From: Sphingobium nicotianae
Lineage (GTDB): Bacteria > Pseudomonadota > Alphaproteobacteria > Sphingomonadales > Sphingomonadaceae
Assembly (NCBI RefSeq): GCF_018603885.1
Contig: NZ_JAHGAW010000002.1
Coordinates: 62,001-126,000, forward strand
Reading direction: 5' to 3'
DNA: 64,000 bases
A program made the position numbers and the translations under genes. A model generated the notes under the pieces. The model ran no database searches. It was not told where the DNA came from and saw only the letters and a list, made by a program, of their open reading frames with translations. Position 1 is the first letter of the stretch. Each line of letters starts with the position of its first letter. Below are positions 1 to 8,831 of this stretch, piece by piece.

Positions 1-378
1 CGCGGTGGGCGCGAACAACGAAGGGGGCGTGGAGAGATAGACCGCGACCGGGCCGTCGCCGAGCGCCTTGGCGCGCTCGGCGAGCGCGGCGAACTGCGCG
101 TCATCGCCCGCCGCGACCGGGCAGTAGATCACCGTATCGAGGAAGGCGGCGACCCTGGCGTCGTCGAACAACTCGGCCGCCGCATAGGTCTTAAGCGCCT
201 CGGCGATGGTCGCGCGGAACGCCGCATCGTCCATCTCCGTCCGGCCCGACGCGAGGATGTGAAAGGGCCTGGGCAGCAGCCCGTCGCATTGAAGATGATA
301 AAGCGAGGGAAACACCATCCGATGCGCAAGGTCACCCGTGGCTCCGAACAGGATCAGCGTCGCGGATTTGTCGGGCAA
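1..378 (-). CDS. zwf: Glucose-6-phosphate 1-dehydrogenase, N-terminal part (runs off the window)
   Basis: Oxidises glucose 6-phosphate to 6-phosphogluconolactone with NADP, entering the pentose phosphate or Entner-Doudoroff pathway in the cytoplasm. The leftward frame is open from the edge to 378 and holds 126 codons of the N-terminus. It begins MPDKSATLIL and carries the nucleotide-binding signature GATGDLAHR at about residues 12-20, followed by the family's P-S-L-Y run. The only start that keeps this signature and lies downstream of the in-frame TGA is a TTG at 378, with a purine-rich AAAGGG stretch about 9 nt upstream. The C-terminal three quarters are outside the window. Identity rests on the N-terminal motif, which is highly characteristic. 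Confidence 0.85.
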   Translation of the reverse strand, partial: MPDKSATLILFGATGDLAHRMVFPSLYHLQCDGLLPRPFHILASGRTEMDDAAFRATIAEALKTYAAAELFDDARVAAFLDTVIYCPVAAGDDAQFAALAERAKALGDGPVAVYLSTPPSLFAPTA

Positions 379-592
379 GGGCCGGCCCTTTCAATGCTGA
401 TGGATGACGCACCCGCGCCTGTCGCCAAGCTTACAGCCGTCGCGCACTTGTGCAACCGCACAAAATCGGCGCGGGGCTTTTCGTTCGGGTCGGGCGGGCT
501 TTGCACATCGGTCCACCCGGTCCGCGCCGGCGGACGACCTGCAAAGCATTTCCATTGGCGACAGGGAAAATGCCGCTTATAGGCGACCGCGC

Positions 593-676
593 GCGGGCGT
601 GGCGAAATGGTAGACGCAGCGGACTCAAAATCCGCCGTAGCAATACATGTCGGTTCGAGTCCGACCGCCCGCACCA
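593..676 (+). tRNA. tRNA-Leu, anticodon CAA
   Basis: An 84-nt gene with a perfect 7-bp acceptor stem (GCGGGCG / CGCCCGC), encoded CCA at 674-676, a GCGGA/TCCGC anticodon stem around loop CTCAAAA (anticodon CAA, reads UUG), a long variable arm typical of class II tRNAs, and the T-arm sequence GGTTCGAGTCC. It stands alone between divergent zwf and a small gene. Confidence 0.97.
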
Positions 677-939
677 CTCGCTTTCCCCTCGGCCCCAGGC
701 TGGTGCGCGCATGCTGGCGCTGATCGGCCTTGGTTTCACGGCATCTGGGCGAGCCATCACTATAGCGACGGGCGGTTCGACGACGACAGAGCGCCCTACT
801 CGGTCCGTCGGACGGGATATGGAGCCGCGTGCCGCTGGTCGCCCGTGTTGAAGGCTGGCGACCGCACTATTCTTTCTTTTGAAAATTTTACCGGCACCAA
901 AGTGCGGGTCAGCCGTTGCCTCGACAGGGAGCACGAGCC

Positions 940-1125
940 ATGGCTGAGCGTATTGTCTCGATAGGATTATTGACCCGATCTGACTTGCAGCTACTCGGGC
1001 AGGGCTTCCAGCGTCATTTTCCGATCACGCAGGATGACAGCTTCTCCGATCTGCTCGCCAAGCTGGACACGCTTGCGGCCGACACGTTCGTGGGCGAAGA
1101 AAAGCGCGTTGCGGAGAAGGAGTAG
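940..1125 (+). CDS. Small conserved hypothetical protein (61 aa)
   Basis: Function unknown. A 61-residue acidic, soluble protein without signal peptide or membrane segment, beginning MAERIVSIGL. The ATG at 940 is chosen over an upstream in-frame ATG (916) because an AGGGAG ribosome site lies 8 nt before it. The text resembles a short sphingomonad family of uncharacterised proteins with a conserved LGLLT/LLG-type N-terminus, but I recall no function. It stands alone downstream of tRNA-Leu. Confidence 0.6.
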   Translation: MAERIVSIGLLTRSDLQLLGQGFQRHFPITQDDSFSDLLAKLDTLAADTFVGEEKRVAEKE

Positions 1126-1372
1126 GCGTCGGGCCCATTGGCATCCCCCGGGGAACGAGCTCATAGCGCCGGGCCTTTTTCAGCGCAATCCGAAGCATTC
1201 AAGGGGGCGGTTCGGCGCCGGCCCAATCAAAGATTTGCCGTAGCAGGCATGAGAGAGTGCCGCCGGAGGACTGCGCGCCGGGCGCTGGCATGCGACTATT
1301 CGGGAACGGGCCCGTGCGATCTTCGAAGCGAATGGCCTACAAGGACATCAGGCAGGGGCTTGGGAGAGCGAT
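1126..1372. other. Intergenic, no gene seen
   Basis: About 250 bases between the small protein and the NHL gene. I find no convincing gene or terminator. The last 10 bases carry GGGAGA, the ribosome site of the next gene. Confidence 0.5.
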
Positions 1373-2395
1373 ATGGCGATTGAATCGGCGCGTTTCGAAT
1401 TGGTTCCTGACTGGGAAAAATGCCCGGCCGGCGAGGAATATAGCCATGAGGACGTGGCCGCCGTCGCCTGCGACGACCAAGACCGCGTCTATCTCCACAC
1501 CCGCCGCGGCGACCGCGTCATGGTCTATCATGAAGACGGCAAATATATCGACAAGTGGGGCGACGGCGTCTTCAACAATGCCCATGGCATCGCGATCGCC
1601 CACAACAATTGCTATTGCACCGACAATGCCGATCACGTGATCCGCATTTTCGACCTCGAAGGCAACTTCAAGCAGATGCTCGGCACGCCCGGCGTCAAGT
1701 CGGACACCGGCTATCTCTCGCGTCGGGGGCCATACGAGTTCGGCCACAACGAGACGGTCGTGCGCGACATGGGGCCGTTCAACGGCGTGTGCAACACGGC
1801 CATCGCCGCCAATGGCGACATGTTCGTGTGCGACGGCTACGGCAACGCCCGCATTCATCACTTCGACAAGGACGGGAAGCTGCTCAACAGCTGGGGCGGC
1901 GTCGGCACCGGCCCAGGGCAGTTTCACCTGCCGCACGGCATCGCGCTCGACAATGACGAGAATGTCATCGTCTGCGACCGCGAGAATGACCGCCTGCAAT
2001 TCTTCAGCCGCAGCGGTAAGTTTCTCTACGAGTGGACCGACGTGCTGCGCCCGACCCACGCCGCGGTGGACAAGGACGGCCTCATCTACGTCACCGAGCT
2101 GTGGCGCCCGGTCGAGCCGGGACAGGTCTCGTTCCGCTATGGTCCGGTGGATCACGATCTGCCGGGCCGCGTCAGCGTCCATCGGCCGGACGGCAAGGTC
2201 CTGGCGCGTTGGGGCGACGACAGCGAGAACCGCTCGGCGCCGGGCAACTTCATCGCGCCGCACGGCATTGCGCTCGACTCGCGCGGCAATCTCTATGTGA
2301 GCGAAGTTTCCGGCACCTTCGGCGGGCGCACCAAGCGCATGCCGATGGAAGAGACCACCAATCACCAGATCCAGAAGTTCGCACGGGTTGGCTGA
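1373..2395 (+). CDS. NHL-repeat beta-propeller protein
   Basis: A 340-residue protein made mostly of NHL-type repeats. Each has the pattern hydrophobic-HGIA, D..GN.YV.D, N.RI..F...G, seen for example around HGIAIAHNN (about residue 64), LPHGIALDNDE and APHGIALDSRG (about residue 300). No signal peptide is visible, so it is probably cytoplasmic or exported by another route. NHL propellers occur in lyases, lactonases and binding proteins; catalytic residues cannot be assigned here. ATG at 1373 follows GGGAGA by 5 nt. Its stop overlaps the TTG start of the ThuA-like gene, so the two are translationally coupled and probably act on the same compound as the TonB receptor and BKACE enzyme downstream. 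Confidence 0.8.
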   Translation: MAIESARFELVPDWEKCPAGEEYSHEDVAAVACDDQDRVYLHTRRGDRVMVYHEDGKYIDKWGDGVFNNAHGIAIAHNNCYCTDNADHVIRIFDLEGNFKQMLGTPGVKSDTGYLSRRGPYEFGHNETVVRDMGPFNGVCNTAIAANGDMFVCDGYGNARIHHFDKDGKLLNSWGGVGTGPGQFHLPHGIALDNDENVIVCDRENDRLQFFSRSGKFLYEWTDVLRPTHAAVDKDGLIYVTELWRPVEPGQVSFRYGPVDHDLPGRVSVHRPDGKVLARWGDDSENRSAPGNFIAPHGIALDSRGNLYVSEVSGTFGGRTKRMPMEETTNHQIQKFARVG

Positions 2396-3248
2396 CAGCC
2401 CGGAGGAAAGAAGGGAGAGGGCGGCCCTCGGGACCGTCCTCTCCCTCGACCGCCGCGATCTGTGTCTTTCGCTTGCCTCGGTGGCCGCGGCGCTCGGCGC
2501 GGCGCCGGCGCTCGCCCAGTCGAAAGCCCTGGCCATGTCCACGCCGCAGATCGCCGCGCTCATCACCGGCAGCCCCAACCGCAATCACGACTATGACTTC
2601 TTCCGCATCCGCCTCAACCAGGCGCTCTATGACGCCTATGGGATCAAGGCGGATTGTTACAACGACTATGAGGATGCGGCGGCGATCCTGGGCTGCGACA
2701 TGCTTGTGACGTACACCTCGCAAGTCGTCGTCTCGGAGACGGCCAGTTCGGCGCTACGGCATTATCTGGAGCAGGGCGGCCGCTGGTTCGCGCTGCATTC
2801 GACCAATTCGGTGGCGGGCAATCAGGTGCTTCCGCAGATCCTGGGCACGCGCTTCCTCTCGCACCCGCCCTATCAGCGCTTCCCGGTCAAGGTGACGAAG
2901 CCGTCCGATCCGCTGCTCGAGGGGATCGCGGATTTCGAGGTCGAGGACGAGCTCTATTGCATGGAGACTGTCACCAGCGACATCGAGGTGCTGCTGCACA
3001 CGCGCTGGGGCGGCGAAGGGTTCGGAAACATGCATTTCGACATCGCCGACCGGCCGCTGATGTATAAGCGCAAGGTGGGCGACGGCGGCATTCTGTATCT
3101 CGCTCTCGGCCATGCCAACCGGCCCTATGACAAGCCGCGCCCCGAATATCCCGACCAGCCCGATCACCGCGGACCCTGGGAGCTTCCCGTGTACAAGATG
3201 CTGATCCAGCGCGGCATCGAATGGGTGGCCAAGCGCCGGCCGTTCTGA
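2388..3248 (+). CDS. ThuA-like domain protein with twin-arginine-type leader
   Basis: 286 residues, matching the ThuA-like family (class I glutamine amidotransferase fold; trehalose/sugar utilisation proteins of uncertain chemistry). Visible family features are a start-of-domain ITGSPNRNHDY, the central FALHSTN stretch, and the WALGHANRPYD-like segment reading LALGHANRPYD. The N-terminus contains LDRRDLCLSLAS followed by a hydrophobic alanine-rich stretch and an APALAQS cleavage site, which looks like a Tat signal peptide, so the protein is probably periplasmic. The start is a TTG overlapping the previous gene's stop by 8 bases; no ATG fits upstream of the leader. Substrate unknown. Confidence 0.75.
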   Translation: MADSPEERRERAALGTVLSLDRRDLCLSLASVAAALGAAPALAQSKALAMSTPQIAALITGSPNRNHDYDFFRIRLNQALYDAYGIKADCYNDYEDAAAILGCDMLVTYTSQVVVSETASSALRHYLEQGGRWFALHSTNSVAGNQVLPQILGTRFLSHPPYQRFPVKVTKPSDPLLEGIADFEVEDELYCMETVTSDIEVLLHTRWGGEGFGNMHFDIADRPLMYKRKVGDGGILYLALGHANRPYDKPRPEYPDQPDHRGPWELPVYKMLIQRGIEWVAKRRPF

Positions 3249-3257
3249 GGTCGCAGA

Positions 3258-3309
3258 CCAAATGATTGGCTTGTCCATTTGTGAGATGGTGGCATTTCCC
3301 AATCATTGG
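3258..3309. promoter_or_regulatory. Two CCAA-N3/4-TTGG-type palindromes upstream of the TonB receptor
   Basis: CCAAATGATTGG (3258-3269) and CCAATCATTGG (3299-3309) are two short palindromes 41 bases apart start to start, about four helical turns. They lie between the ThuA-like gene and the receptor gene. This spacing fits a paired operator, but they could also form a weak hairpin with each other. Regulator unknown. Confidence 0.3.
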
Positions 3310-3469
3310 CGCGCTCGATCAATTGCCAAACCTACTGCCGATATAATCAAGTTGCGATCTGCCCGGCTGCATAACTGAAGCTGCTTCTCCCGCGCGTCGG
3401 GAGGGACTTCAGGCGTGGAGCGTGGCGATGCCGATCGCGCCTCCGCAGCCGCATTTTGGGGAGGTCATG

Positions 3470-6019
3470 ATGAAAACAATCACGAAGCTATCCGCGTCCT
3501 TGCTGTGCCTGGCGATCGCTCAGGCGGTCAGCGCTCAGACACAGGGGCCACAGGGCGCCGACACGGCCGATCAGACCGGGCTCGCCGACATCGTCGTCAC
3601 CGCGACGCGCCAGTCGACCAATTTGCAGGACACGCCGATCGCGATCACGGCGGTCACATCCGAGGCGTTGGAGGAGCGTGGTCTCAAATCCGTCGCCGAT
3701 CTGACAACCACCGTTCCGAACGCCTATTTCCGCCGCACGCAGGGCGCCTTCGGCCCGGGTGTCTCGGCCTTCATACGCGGCATCGGCCAGGGCGATACCA
3801 ATATCGGCCTCGATCCTGCGGTCTCCTTCTATGTCGACGACGTCTATTATCCGATCCTGCTCGGCTCCAACTTCGACCTGCTCGATCTCGACCATGTCGA
3901 GGTGCTGCGCGGGCCGCAGGGCACGCTCTTCGGCCGCAACTCGCTGGCCGGCGCGGTCAATATCGTCTCCAAGCAGCCGCGCTTCGACGAGGCGAGCGCC
4001 TATGGCGAGGTCACGGTCGGCAATTATAACCGCGTCGATCTGCGCGCCGGCTTCAACATGCCGCTCGGCGAGAATGTGGCGCTGATGGTTTCGGGCGTCT
4101 CCAAGAAACGCACTGGCTATCAGAAGATGCTCGACTTCACCTGCGAGATGACTCGGCTGGGCAAGACCAGCCTCATCGGCAACGTGCCGCCCGCCGACTC
4201 GCTGCTGCAGAACACGCCGGGCTTTACGGCAGGCGATTGCACCATCGGCCATCTCGGCGGCGAAGATGTCCGCGCCGTGCGGGGCAGCATCGCCTTCAAG
4301 CCGGCCGACAACATCAAGCTGACGATCACCGGCGATTATACGCAGGACAATAGCGAGAATGCCGCTGACTCTACGCTTGAGATCGATCCCGCTCGTGTGA
4401 GCGCGCAGATCAACACGACGTTCAACTATTTCGGTGTGCTCTACGACAAGCGCTTCGAGACCGGCGACCCGTTCACCACCTACGAGAATTACAACGACCC
4501 GATCACCGCCGGCACTGTCATCGGCAAGACCGCCAATTTCCCGGCCAGCCTCTATTATAACGGCCAGAAGGTGAATGGCGTCTCGACGCGTGGCGGCTAT
4601 CGCCTCAATCCCTATGGCGATCTGCAGAACTGGGGCGTCTCGGGCAAGCTGGAGGTCGGCCTCACCGACCAGATCGACCTGACCGGTATCGTCGCCTACC
4701 GGCATCTCCATGAGATCCACACATATGCGCAGGACGGCACGCCGATCCTGACCGAGATGACGGTCAACGACGTCACCAACAATTATACGACCGCGGAACT
4801 GCGTCTCGCCGGCAAGATGGACTGGATCGACTGGACCGCCGGCGGCTTCTATTTCGACGCCGACGGCATCCAGCACGCCAAGGTCATCTCGCCGCGCAGT
4901 TCCGTGCAGCGCACACTCTACAACACCTTCAATCCGGTCAGCAAAGCCGTCTATGCCAATGCCACGGTGCATCCGTTCGGCGACAAGCTCGGCATCGTGC
5001 TGGGCGCGCGCTACTCCGACGACAAGCGCGCGGTCAGCCTGACCAACCTGGTCGACATCACGCCCAATGTGGCGGACATCAAGTTCGCCGTCACGCCAGC
5101 CGCGACCAAGTTCAACTGGAAGGTCGGGCTGAACTATGAAGTGAGCAGCAATATCCTGCTCTATGCCTCCGCCGCGACCGGCTATACGCCGCCGAGCTAC
5201 AATCCGCGTCCGCTCCAGCCGACGCAGGTGCAGCAGTTCGCGGGCAACGACGATATCGCTTATGAAGTGGGCTACAAGGTCGACCTGTTCGACCGGCGCC
5301 TGCGCGTCAACAGCGCCCTGTTCTATACGGATTTCAAGACCCGGCCGACGTCGATCGGCGGACAGGAGCTCAGCCTCAGCGTCACGCAGGATGGTACCGG
5401 CCCGAGCACGCTCATCCCGCTGGCTGGCGGGCCGGCTGGCTCGACCAATTGCCGCGCCTATAATGCAGCGACCGACGGGCCGCGCAACGGCACGACCACC
5501 GGCGTGACCTGCATCGGCCGCACTTATTACCAGAACACGCCGGCCAAGGTGTGGGGCTTCGAGAGCGAAGTGACCGCCGAGCCGGTCGAGGGCCTGCTCA
5601 TCAACGGTAGCGTGGGCTACAACAAGGTGACCTCACCCGATCTCTACAGGCGCGCCGTCAACCGCCGTCAGGCCAATCCGCGCTGGCAGGCGAGCGGCGG
5701 CATCCAATACGAGATTCAGGGCGCTCCGCTCGGCGGCACGATCACGCCGCGTCTCGACTGGTCCTACCAGAGCAGCAGCACCAGCGGCAGCACGCTGCAG
5801 ACGCGCTGGAACCAGAGTGCCTATTCCCTGTTCAACGGCCGCATCACCTACAAGATGAAGGATGAGGGCTTCAGCCTGGCGGTTGGCGCGACCAACCTCT
5901 TCGACAAGCTCTATTATCTCAATTATTTCGTCTACCAGGATAGCGCCGGTGACGGCCAGGTCGAGGCCCAGCCGGGCGCGCCGCGTCAATGGTACCTGAC
6001 GCTCAGCAAGAGCTTCTGA
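3470..6019 (+). CDS. TonB-dependent outer-membrane receptor
   Basis: An 849-residue receptor for energised uptake of a nutrient across the outer membrane. Sequence shows a signal peptide (KTITKLSASLLCLAIAQAVSA), a TonB-box-like IVVTATR segment at about residue 44, a plug domain (DTPIAITAV ... FIRGIGQGDTN ... VEVLRGPQGTLFGRNS ... GAVNIVSKQP) and a long beta-barrel ending in aromatic F (LTLSKSF). Two ATGs are adjacent at 3467 and 3470; the second has better spacing to GGGGAGG. The plug and barrel resemble the many sphingomonad receptors linked to aromatic or polyketide-like substrates rather than siderophore receptors. Its neighbours (NHL, ThuA, BKACE, reductase) suggest import of a carbon source degraded by the cluster. 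Confidence 0.92.
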   Translation: MKTITKLSASLLCLAIAQAVSAQTQGPQGADTADQTGLADIVVTATRQSTNLQDTPIAITAVTSEALEERGLKSVADLTTTVPNAYFRRTQGAFGPGVSAFIRGIGQGDTNIGLDPAVSFYVDDVYYPILLGSNFDLLDLDHVEVLRGPQGTLFGRNSLAGAVNIVSKQPRFDEASAYGEVTVGNYNRVDLRAGFNMPLGENVALMVSGVSKKRTGYQKMLDFTCEMTRLGKTSLIGNVPPADSLLQNTPGFTAGDCTIGHLGGEDVRAVRGSIAFKPADNIKLTITGDYTQDNSENAADSTLEIDPARVSAQINTTFNYFGVLYDKRFETGDPFTTYENYNDPITAGTVIGKTANFPASLYYNGQKVNGVSTRGGYRLNPYGDLQNWGVSGKLEVGLTDQIDLTGIVAYRHLHEIHTYAQDGTPILTEMTVNDVTNNYTTAELRLAGKMDWIDWTAGGFYFDADGIQHAKVISPRSSVQRTLYNTFNPVSKAVYANATVHPFGDKLGIVLGARYSDDKRAVSLTNLVDITPNVADIKFAVTPAATKFNWKVGLNYEVSSNILLYASAATGYTPPSYNPRPLQPTQVQQFAGNDDIAYEVGYKVDLFDRRLRVNSALFYTDFKTRPTSIGGQELSLSVTQDGTGPSTLIPLAGGPAGSTNCRAYNAATDGPRNGTTTGVTCIGRTYYQNTPAKVWGFESEVTAEPVEGLLINGSVGYNKVTSPDLYRRAVNRRQANPRWQASGGIQYEIQGAPLGGTITPRLDWSYQSSSTSGSTLQTRWNQSAYSLFNGRITYKMKDEGFSLAVGATNLFDKLYYLNYFVYQDSAGDGQVEAQPGAPRQWYLTLSKSF

Positions 6020-6043
6020 ATCGACGGTTCGGTTGCGCGAAAG

Positions 6044-6080
6044 GCGGCGCCTGCCCAGCATGGGCCGGCGCCGCTTTTTT
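6044..6080 (+). terminator. Rho-independent terminator after the TonB receptor
   Basis: A perfect 8-bp stem GCGGCGCC / GGCGCCGC (6044-6051 with 6067-6074), extended internally by GCCC/GGGC, is followed by six T. It lies 25 nt past the receptor stop and separates it from the BKACE gene. Confidence 0.85.
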
Positions 6081-6203
6081 CGAGAGTTGGCGACGGCACC
6101 CATATAAGTTCCGCGGTGGGCAAGCCGTCGACGCGGCGCTCGGGCAATCAGTCCAGACAGCGCGACCGGCAATCGCCGGCGCGGTCGGGAGAGGAAGGCG
6201 AGC

Positions 6204-7076
6204 ATGGCGGGCAAGACCATCATATCCTGTGCCGTGACAGGCAACCAGACGACGCGGGCGCAGCATCCGGGCCTTCCGGTCACGCCGCAGGAGATTGCGC
6301 AGGCGGCGATCGACGCGAGGAAAGCCGGCGCGGCGATCGCCCATATCCATGTGCGCGATCCCGAGACCGGCAAAGGCTCGATGCGCATCGAGCTGTATCG
6401 GGAGGTGATGGAGCGCATCCGCGACTCCGGCAGCGACGTGCTGATCAACCTCACAACCGGCGAAGGCGGCCGGTTCGAGCCCTCCGAGGACGAACCGCGC
6501 GTCGCGGGCCCGAGCACGACCTTGACGCATCCGCTCAAGCGCGTCGAGCATATCGCGCAGCTCAAGCCGGACATCTGCTCGCTCGACTTCAACACGATGA
6601 ACTCGCGCAGCACGATCGTGGTCAACACGCCGGCCAATCTGCGCAAGATGGCGCAGGTGATCGTCGCAGCGGGCGTGAAGCCCGAGCTGGAAGTGTTCGA
6701 TAGCGGCGACATCCATCTCGCCAAAGCGCTGATCGAGGAGGGGCTGCTGCCTGGCAAGCCCTTCTTCCAGGTTGTCACGGGCGTCAAATGGGGCTGCGAC
6801 GCCTCTGTCGAGACGCTCGCCTACATGAAGTCGTTGTTGCCGCGCGAGGCGATCTGGTCGGCCTTCGGCATCGGGCGGATGGAATTTCCGCAAGTGGCGC
6901 TGGCCCATCTGCTGGGCGGCAATGTCCGCGTCGGCATGGAGGATAATATCTATATCCGCCACGGCCGCCTGGTCCGCGACAACGCCGAGCTGGTCGAGCA
7001 GGCGGTGACGCTGCTCGACATTTTCGGCGCCGAGCCGGCCACGCCTGCCGAGGCGCGGGCGATGCTGGAGATCTGA
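6204..7076 (+). CDS. BKACE-family beta-keto acid cleavage enzyme (DUF849)
   Basis: 290 residues. The family (founder Kce, 3-keto-5-aminohexanoate cleavage enzyme) condenses a beta-keto acid with acetyl-CoA and releases acetoacetate and a new CoA ester, using a bound zinc ion. The expected zinc ligands are present: HIHVRD gives H47 and H49, and GRMEFP gives E227. Other family marks are NLTTGEGG near residue 82, SLDFNTMN near 126, and the C-terminal GGNVRVGMEDN. Substrate specificity in this family is very broad and cannot be read here. ATG at 6204 follows GAGGAAGGCGAGC. Lying after the TonB receptor, it probably acts on an intermediate of the imported compound. Confidence 0.88.
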   Translation: MAGKTIISCAVTGNQTTRAQHPGLPVTPQEIAQAAIDARKAGAAIAHIHVRDPETGKGSMRIELYREVMERIRDSGSDVLINLTTGEGGRFEPSEDEPRVAGPSTTLTHPLKRVEHIAQLKPDICSLDFNTMNSRSTIVVNTPANLRKMAQVIVAAGVKPELEVFDSGDIHLAKALIEEGLLPGKPFFQVVTGVKWGCDASVETLAYMKSLLPREAIWSAFGIGRMEFPQVALAHLLGGNVRVGMEDNIYIRHGRLVRDNAELVEQAVTLLDIFGAEPATPAEARAMLEI

Positions 7077-7085
7077 CGCGGCCGC

Positions 7086-8066
7086 TCAGCCCATGCCGCT
7101 GACGGCATGGGGCACATAGGGCGCTTCCAGCCGCGCCGTCTCCTCGGCGGTCAGCACGATGTCGAGCGCGGCGACGGCGTCGTCGAGATGCTCGGACCGG
7201 GACGCGCCGACGATCGGCGAGGTAATCACCGACTTGTTGAGCAGCCAGGCGAGCGCGATCTGCGCGCGGGGCACGCCCCGCTCGGCCGCCACGGCGGCGA
7301 CCGCCTCGACCACCTGCCGGTCCGGATCGCCGGCATTGGCATAGAGCATCTTGCCGAACGCGTCGTTCTCCGAGCGGAAAGTGGTCTCCGCCCAGTCGCG
7401 GGTCAGCTTGCCGCGCGCGAGCGGGCTCCACGGCATCACGCCGATCCCTTCCGCTGCGCAGAGCGGCAGCATCTCGCGCTCTTCTTCCCGATAGATGAGA
7501 TTCACATAGTTCTGCATCGAGACGAAGCGCGTCCAGCCATGCTTGTCGGCCAGATGCAGCATGGTCGCGAATTCCCACGCATACATGGAGGAAGCGCCGA
7601 TATAGCGGACTTTGCCGGCCTTCACGAGATCGTACAGCGCTTCGAGAATCTCCTCCATCGGCGTTTCATGGTCCAGCCGGTGGATCTGGTAGAGATCGAC
7701 ATAGTCCATGCCGAGGCGGAGCAGGCTCTGGTCGATCTCGTGCAGGATCGCCTTGCGGCTGAGGCCGGCGCCGTTCGGGCCGGGGCGCATGCGGCCATAG
7801 ACCTTGGTGGCGACGACCACCTCGTCGCGCGGTGCCATCTCCCTGAGCAGCTTGCCGACGATCTCCTCGGACGAGCCGGCCGAATACATGTTGGCGGTGT
7901 CGAAGAAATTGATGCCGCTCTCGATCGCCTTGCGGATGATCGGACGGGTCTTCTCCTCGTCGAGCGTCCATTCGTGCGGCCCGCGCAGCGGCTCGCCGAA
8001 GGTCATGCAGCCGAGGCACAGGCGCGAGACCTGCATGCCGGTTTTGCCCAATCGTCTATAGTGCAT
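7086..8066 (-). CDS. Aldo/keto reductase
   Basis: 326 residues, cytoplasmic NADPH-dependent oxidoreductase of the AKR superfamily. The catalytic tetrad is visible as D56 (INFFDTANMY), Y61, K88 (VVVATKV) and H129 (LYQIHRLD). The C-terminal cofactor segment reads SPIVGASRSEHLDD. The closest type by text is the YajO/Tas-like AKR group acting on aldehydes or sugar-type carbonyls. It converges with the BKACE gene, with only 9 bases between the two stop codons, and is probably transcribed from the LprI-like side. Confidence 0.9.
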   Translation of the reverse strand: MHYRRLGKTGMQVSRLCLGCMTFGEPLRGPHEWTLDEEKTRPIIRKAIESGINFFDTANMYSAGSSEEIVGKLLREMAPRDEVVVATKVYGRMRPGPNGAGLSRKAILHEIDQSLLRLGMDYVDLYQIHRLDHETPMEEILEALYDLVKAGKVRYIGASSMYAWEFATMLHLADKHGWTRFVSMQNYVNLIYREEEREMLPLCAAEGIGVMPWSPLARGKLTRDWAETTFRSENDAFGKMLYANAGDPDRQVVEAVAAVAAERGVPRAQIALAWLLNKSVITSPIVGASRSEHLDDAVAALDIVLTAEETARLEAPYVPHAVSGMG

Positions 8067-8078
8067 CGGCTGTTCCTC

Positions 8079-8792
8079 TCAGTGCAGGTCGAACTCATAG
8101 TCCGCGAGCGTCTGGGCGAGATCGCGGCGATAGGTGCCGGCATAGCTGCGCCCGCCGCAAGCGCCGGTCTGCGACACGGTCGCGGAGAGGGACGAAAGCG
8201 CGATGCGCAGGGCGCAGGTATCCTTCGGCTTGGGGAAAGGCAGGCCATTGCCGTCACCCATCCGGGTGACGAGGGTCGACTGGCCGTCCCACATCGTCGC
8301 GCCCGGATCGTCCTGCGAGGCGATATGCGCGTCGGGCAAGCCGGCGGGCTGAAAGAGGCGCAGCGCATAATCATTGGCGCGGCGAGGGGTGAGCAGCAGC
8401 TTGCGGCCGTCCGGCGCGAGATAGACGCCGCTGTTGGCATAGGCACCGCTCTCGATCGCGTCGACGCGCGAGTGCATCTCGTCGCGGATGCAGGCTTTGT
8501 CGTCCAGAGTGCACCCCCCGCTGGAATCGGCGGTGCCGATCGCGCGGAACTGCTGAAGCCAAGCGGCCTGATCGCGCCGCACATAGGCGGCGATCGCGCC
8601 CTTCCAGACGGTCAGCGCATTGGCATAGGCGGCCGCGATGCGCCCGTCATAGTCGAGCAGGGTCGGATCGGCGCAGATGATCTTCTCGAGCTTGGTCGAT
8701 GCCCTGGCGCAATCGATGCCGCGCGCCTGCGCAGGCGAGCCCATGGCCAGCAGGGCGGGTGTCGCGATCAACCAGAACGTTCCGATCTTCAC
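8079..8792 (-). CDS. LprI-like (DUF1311) secreted protein
   Basis: 237 residues. A signal peptide ([22 protein letters not shown]) precedes an LprI-type N-terminal repeat: [14 protein letters not shown], then [14 protein letters not shown], with paired cysteines. LprI of mycobacteria inhibits lysozyme, but most relatives are uncharacterised. The C-terminal half (a disulfide-rich domain with [12 protein letters not shown]) is unlike known proteins to me. GTG at 8792 is chosen because GGGAGG lies 8 nt upstream and it starts right at the leader. It lies 12 nt upstream of the aldo/keto reductase gene, on the same strand. Confidence 0.6.
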   Translation of the reverse strand: MKIGTFWLIATPALLAMGSPAQARGIDCARASTKLEKIICADPTLLDYDGRIAAAYANALTVWKGAIAAYVRRDQAAWLQQFRAIGTADSSGGCTLDDKACIRDEMHSRVDAIESGAYANSGVYLAPDGRKLLLTPRRANDYALRLFQPAGLPDAHIASQDDPGATMWDGQSTLVTRMGDGNGLPFPKPKDTCALRIALSSLSATVSQTGACGGRSYAGTYRRDLAQTLADYEFDLH

Positions 8793-8831
8793 GTCGCGTA
8801 CCTCCCGTCCGGCCGGCAATGGGCAAGATGA

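Noticed and set aside
354..677. Leftward frame reading VRAVGLEPT over tRNA-Leu
   Set aside because: It is the antisense translation of the tRNA gene, a well-known false gene.
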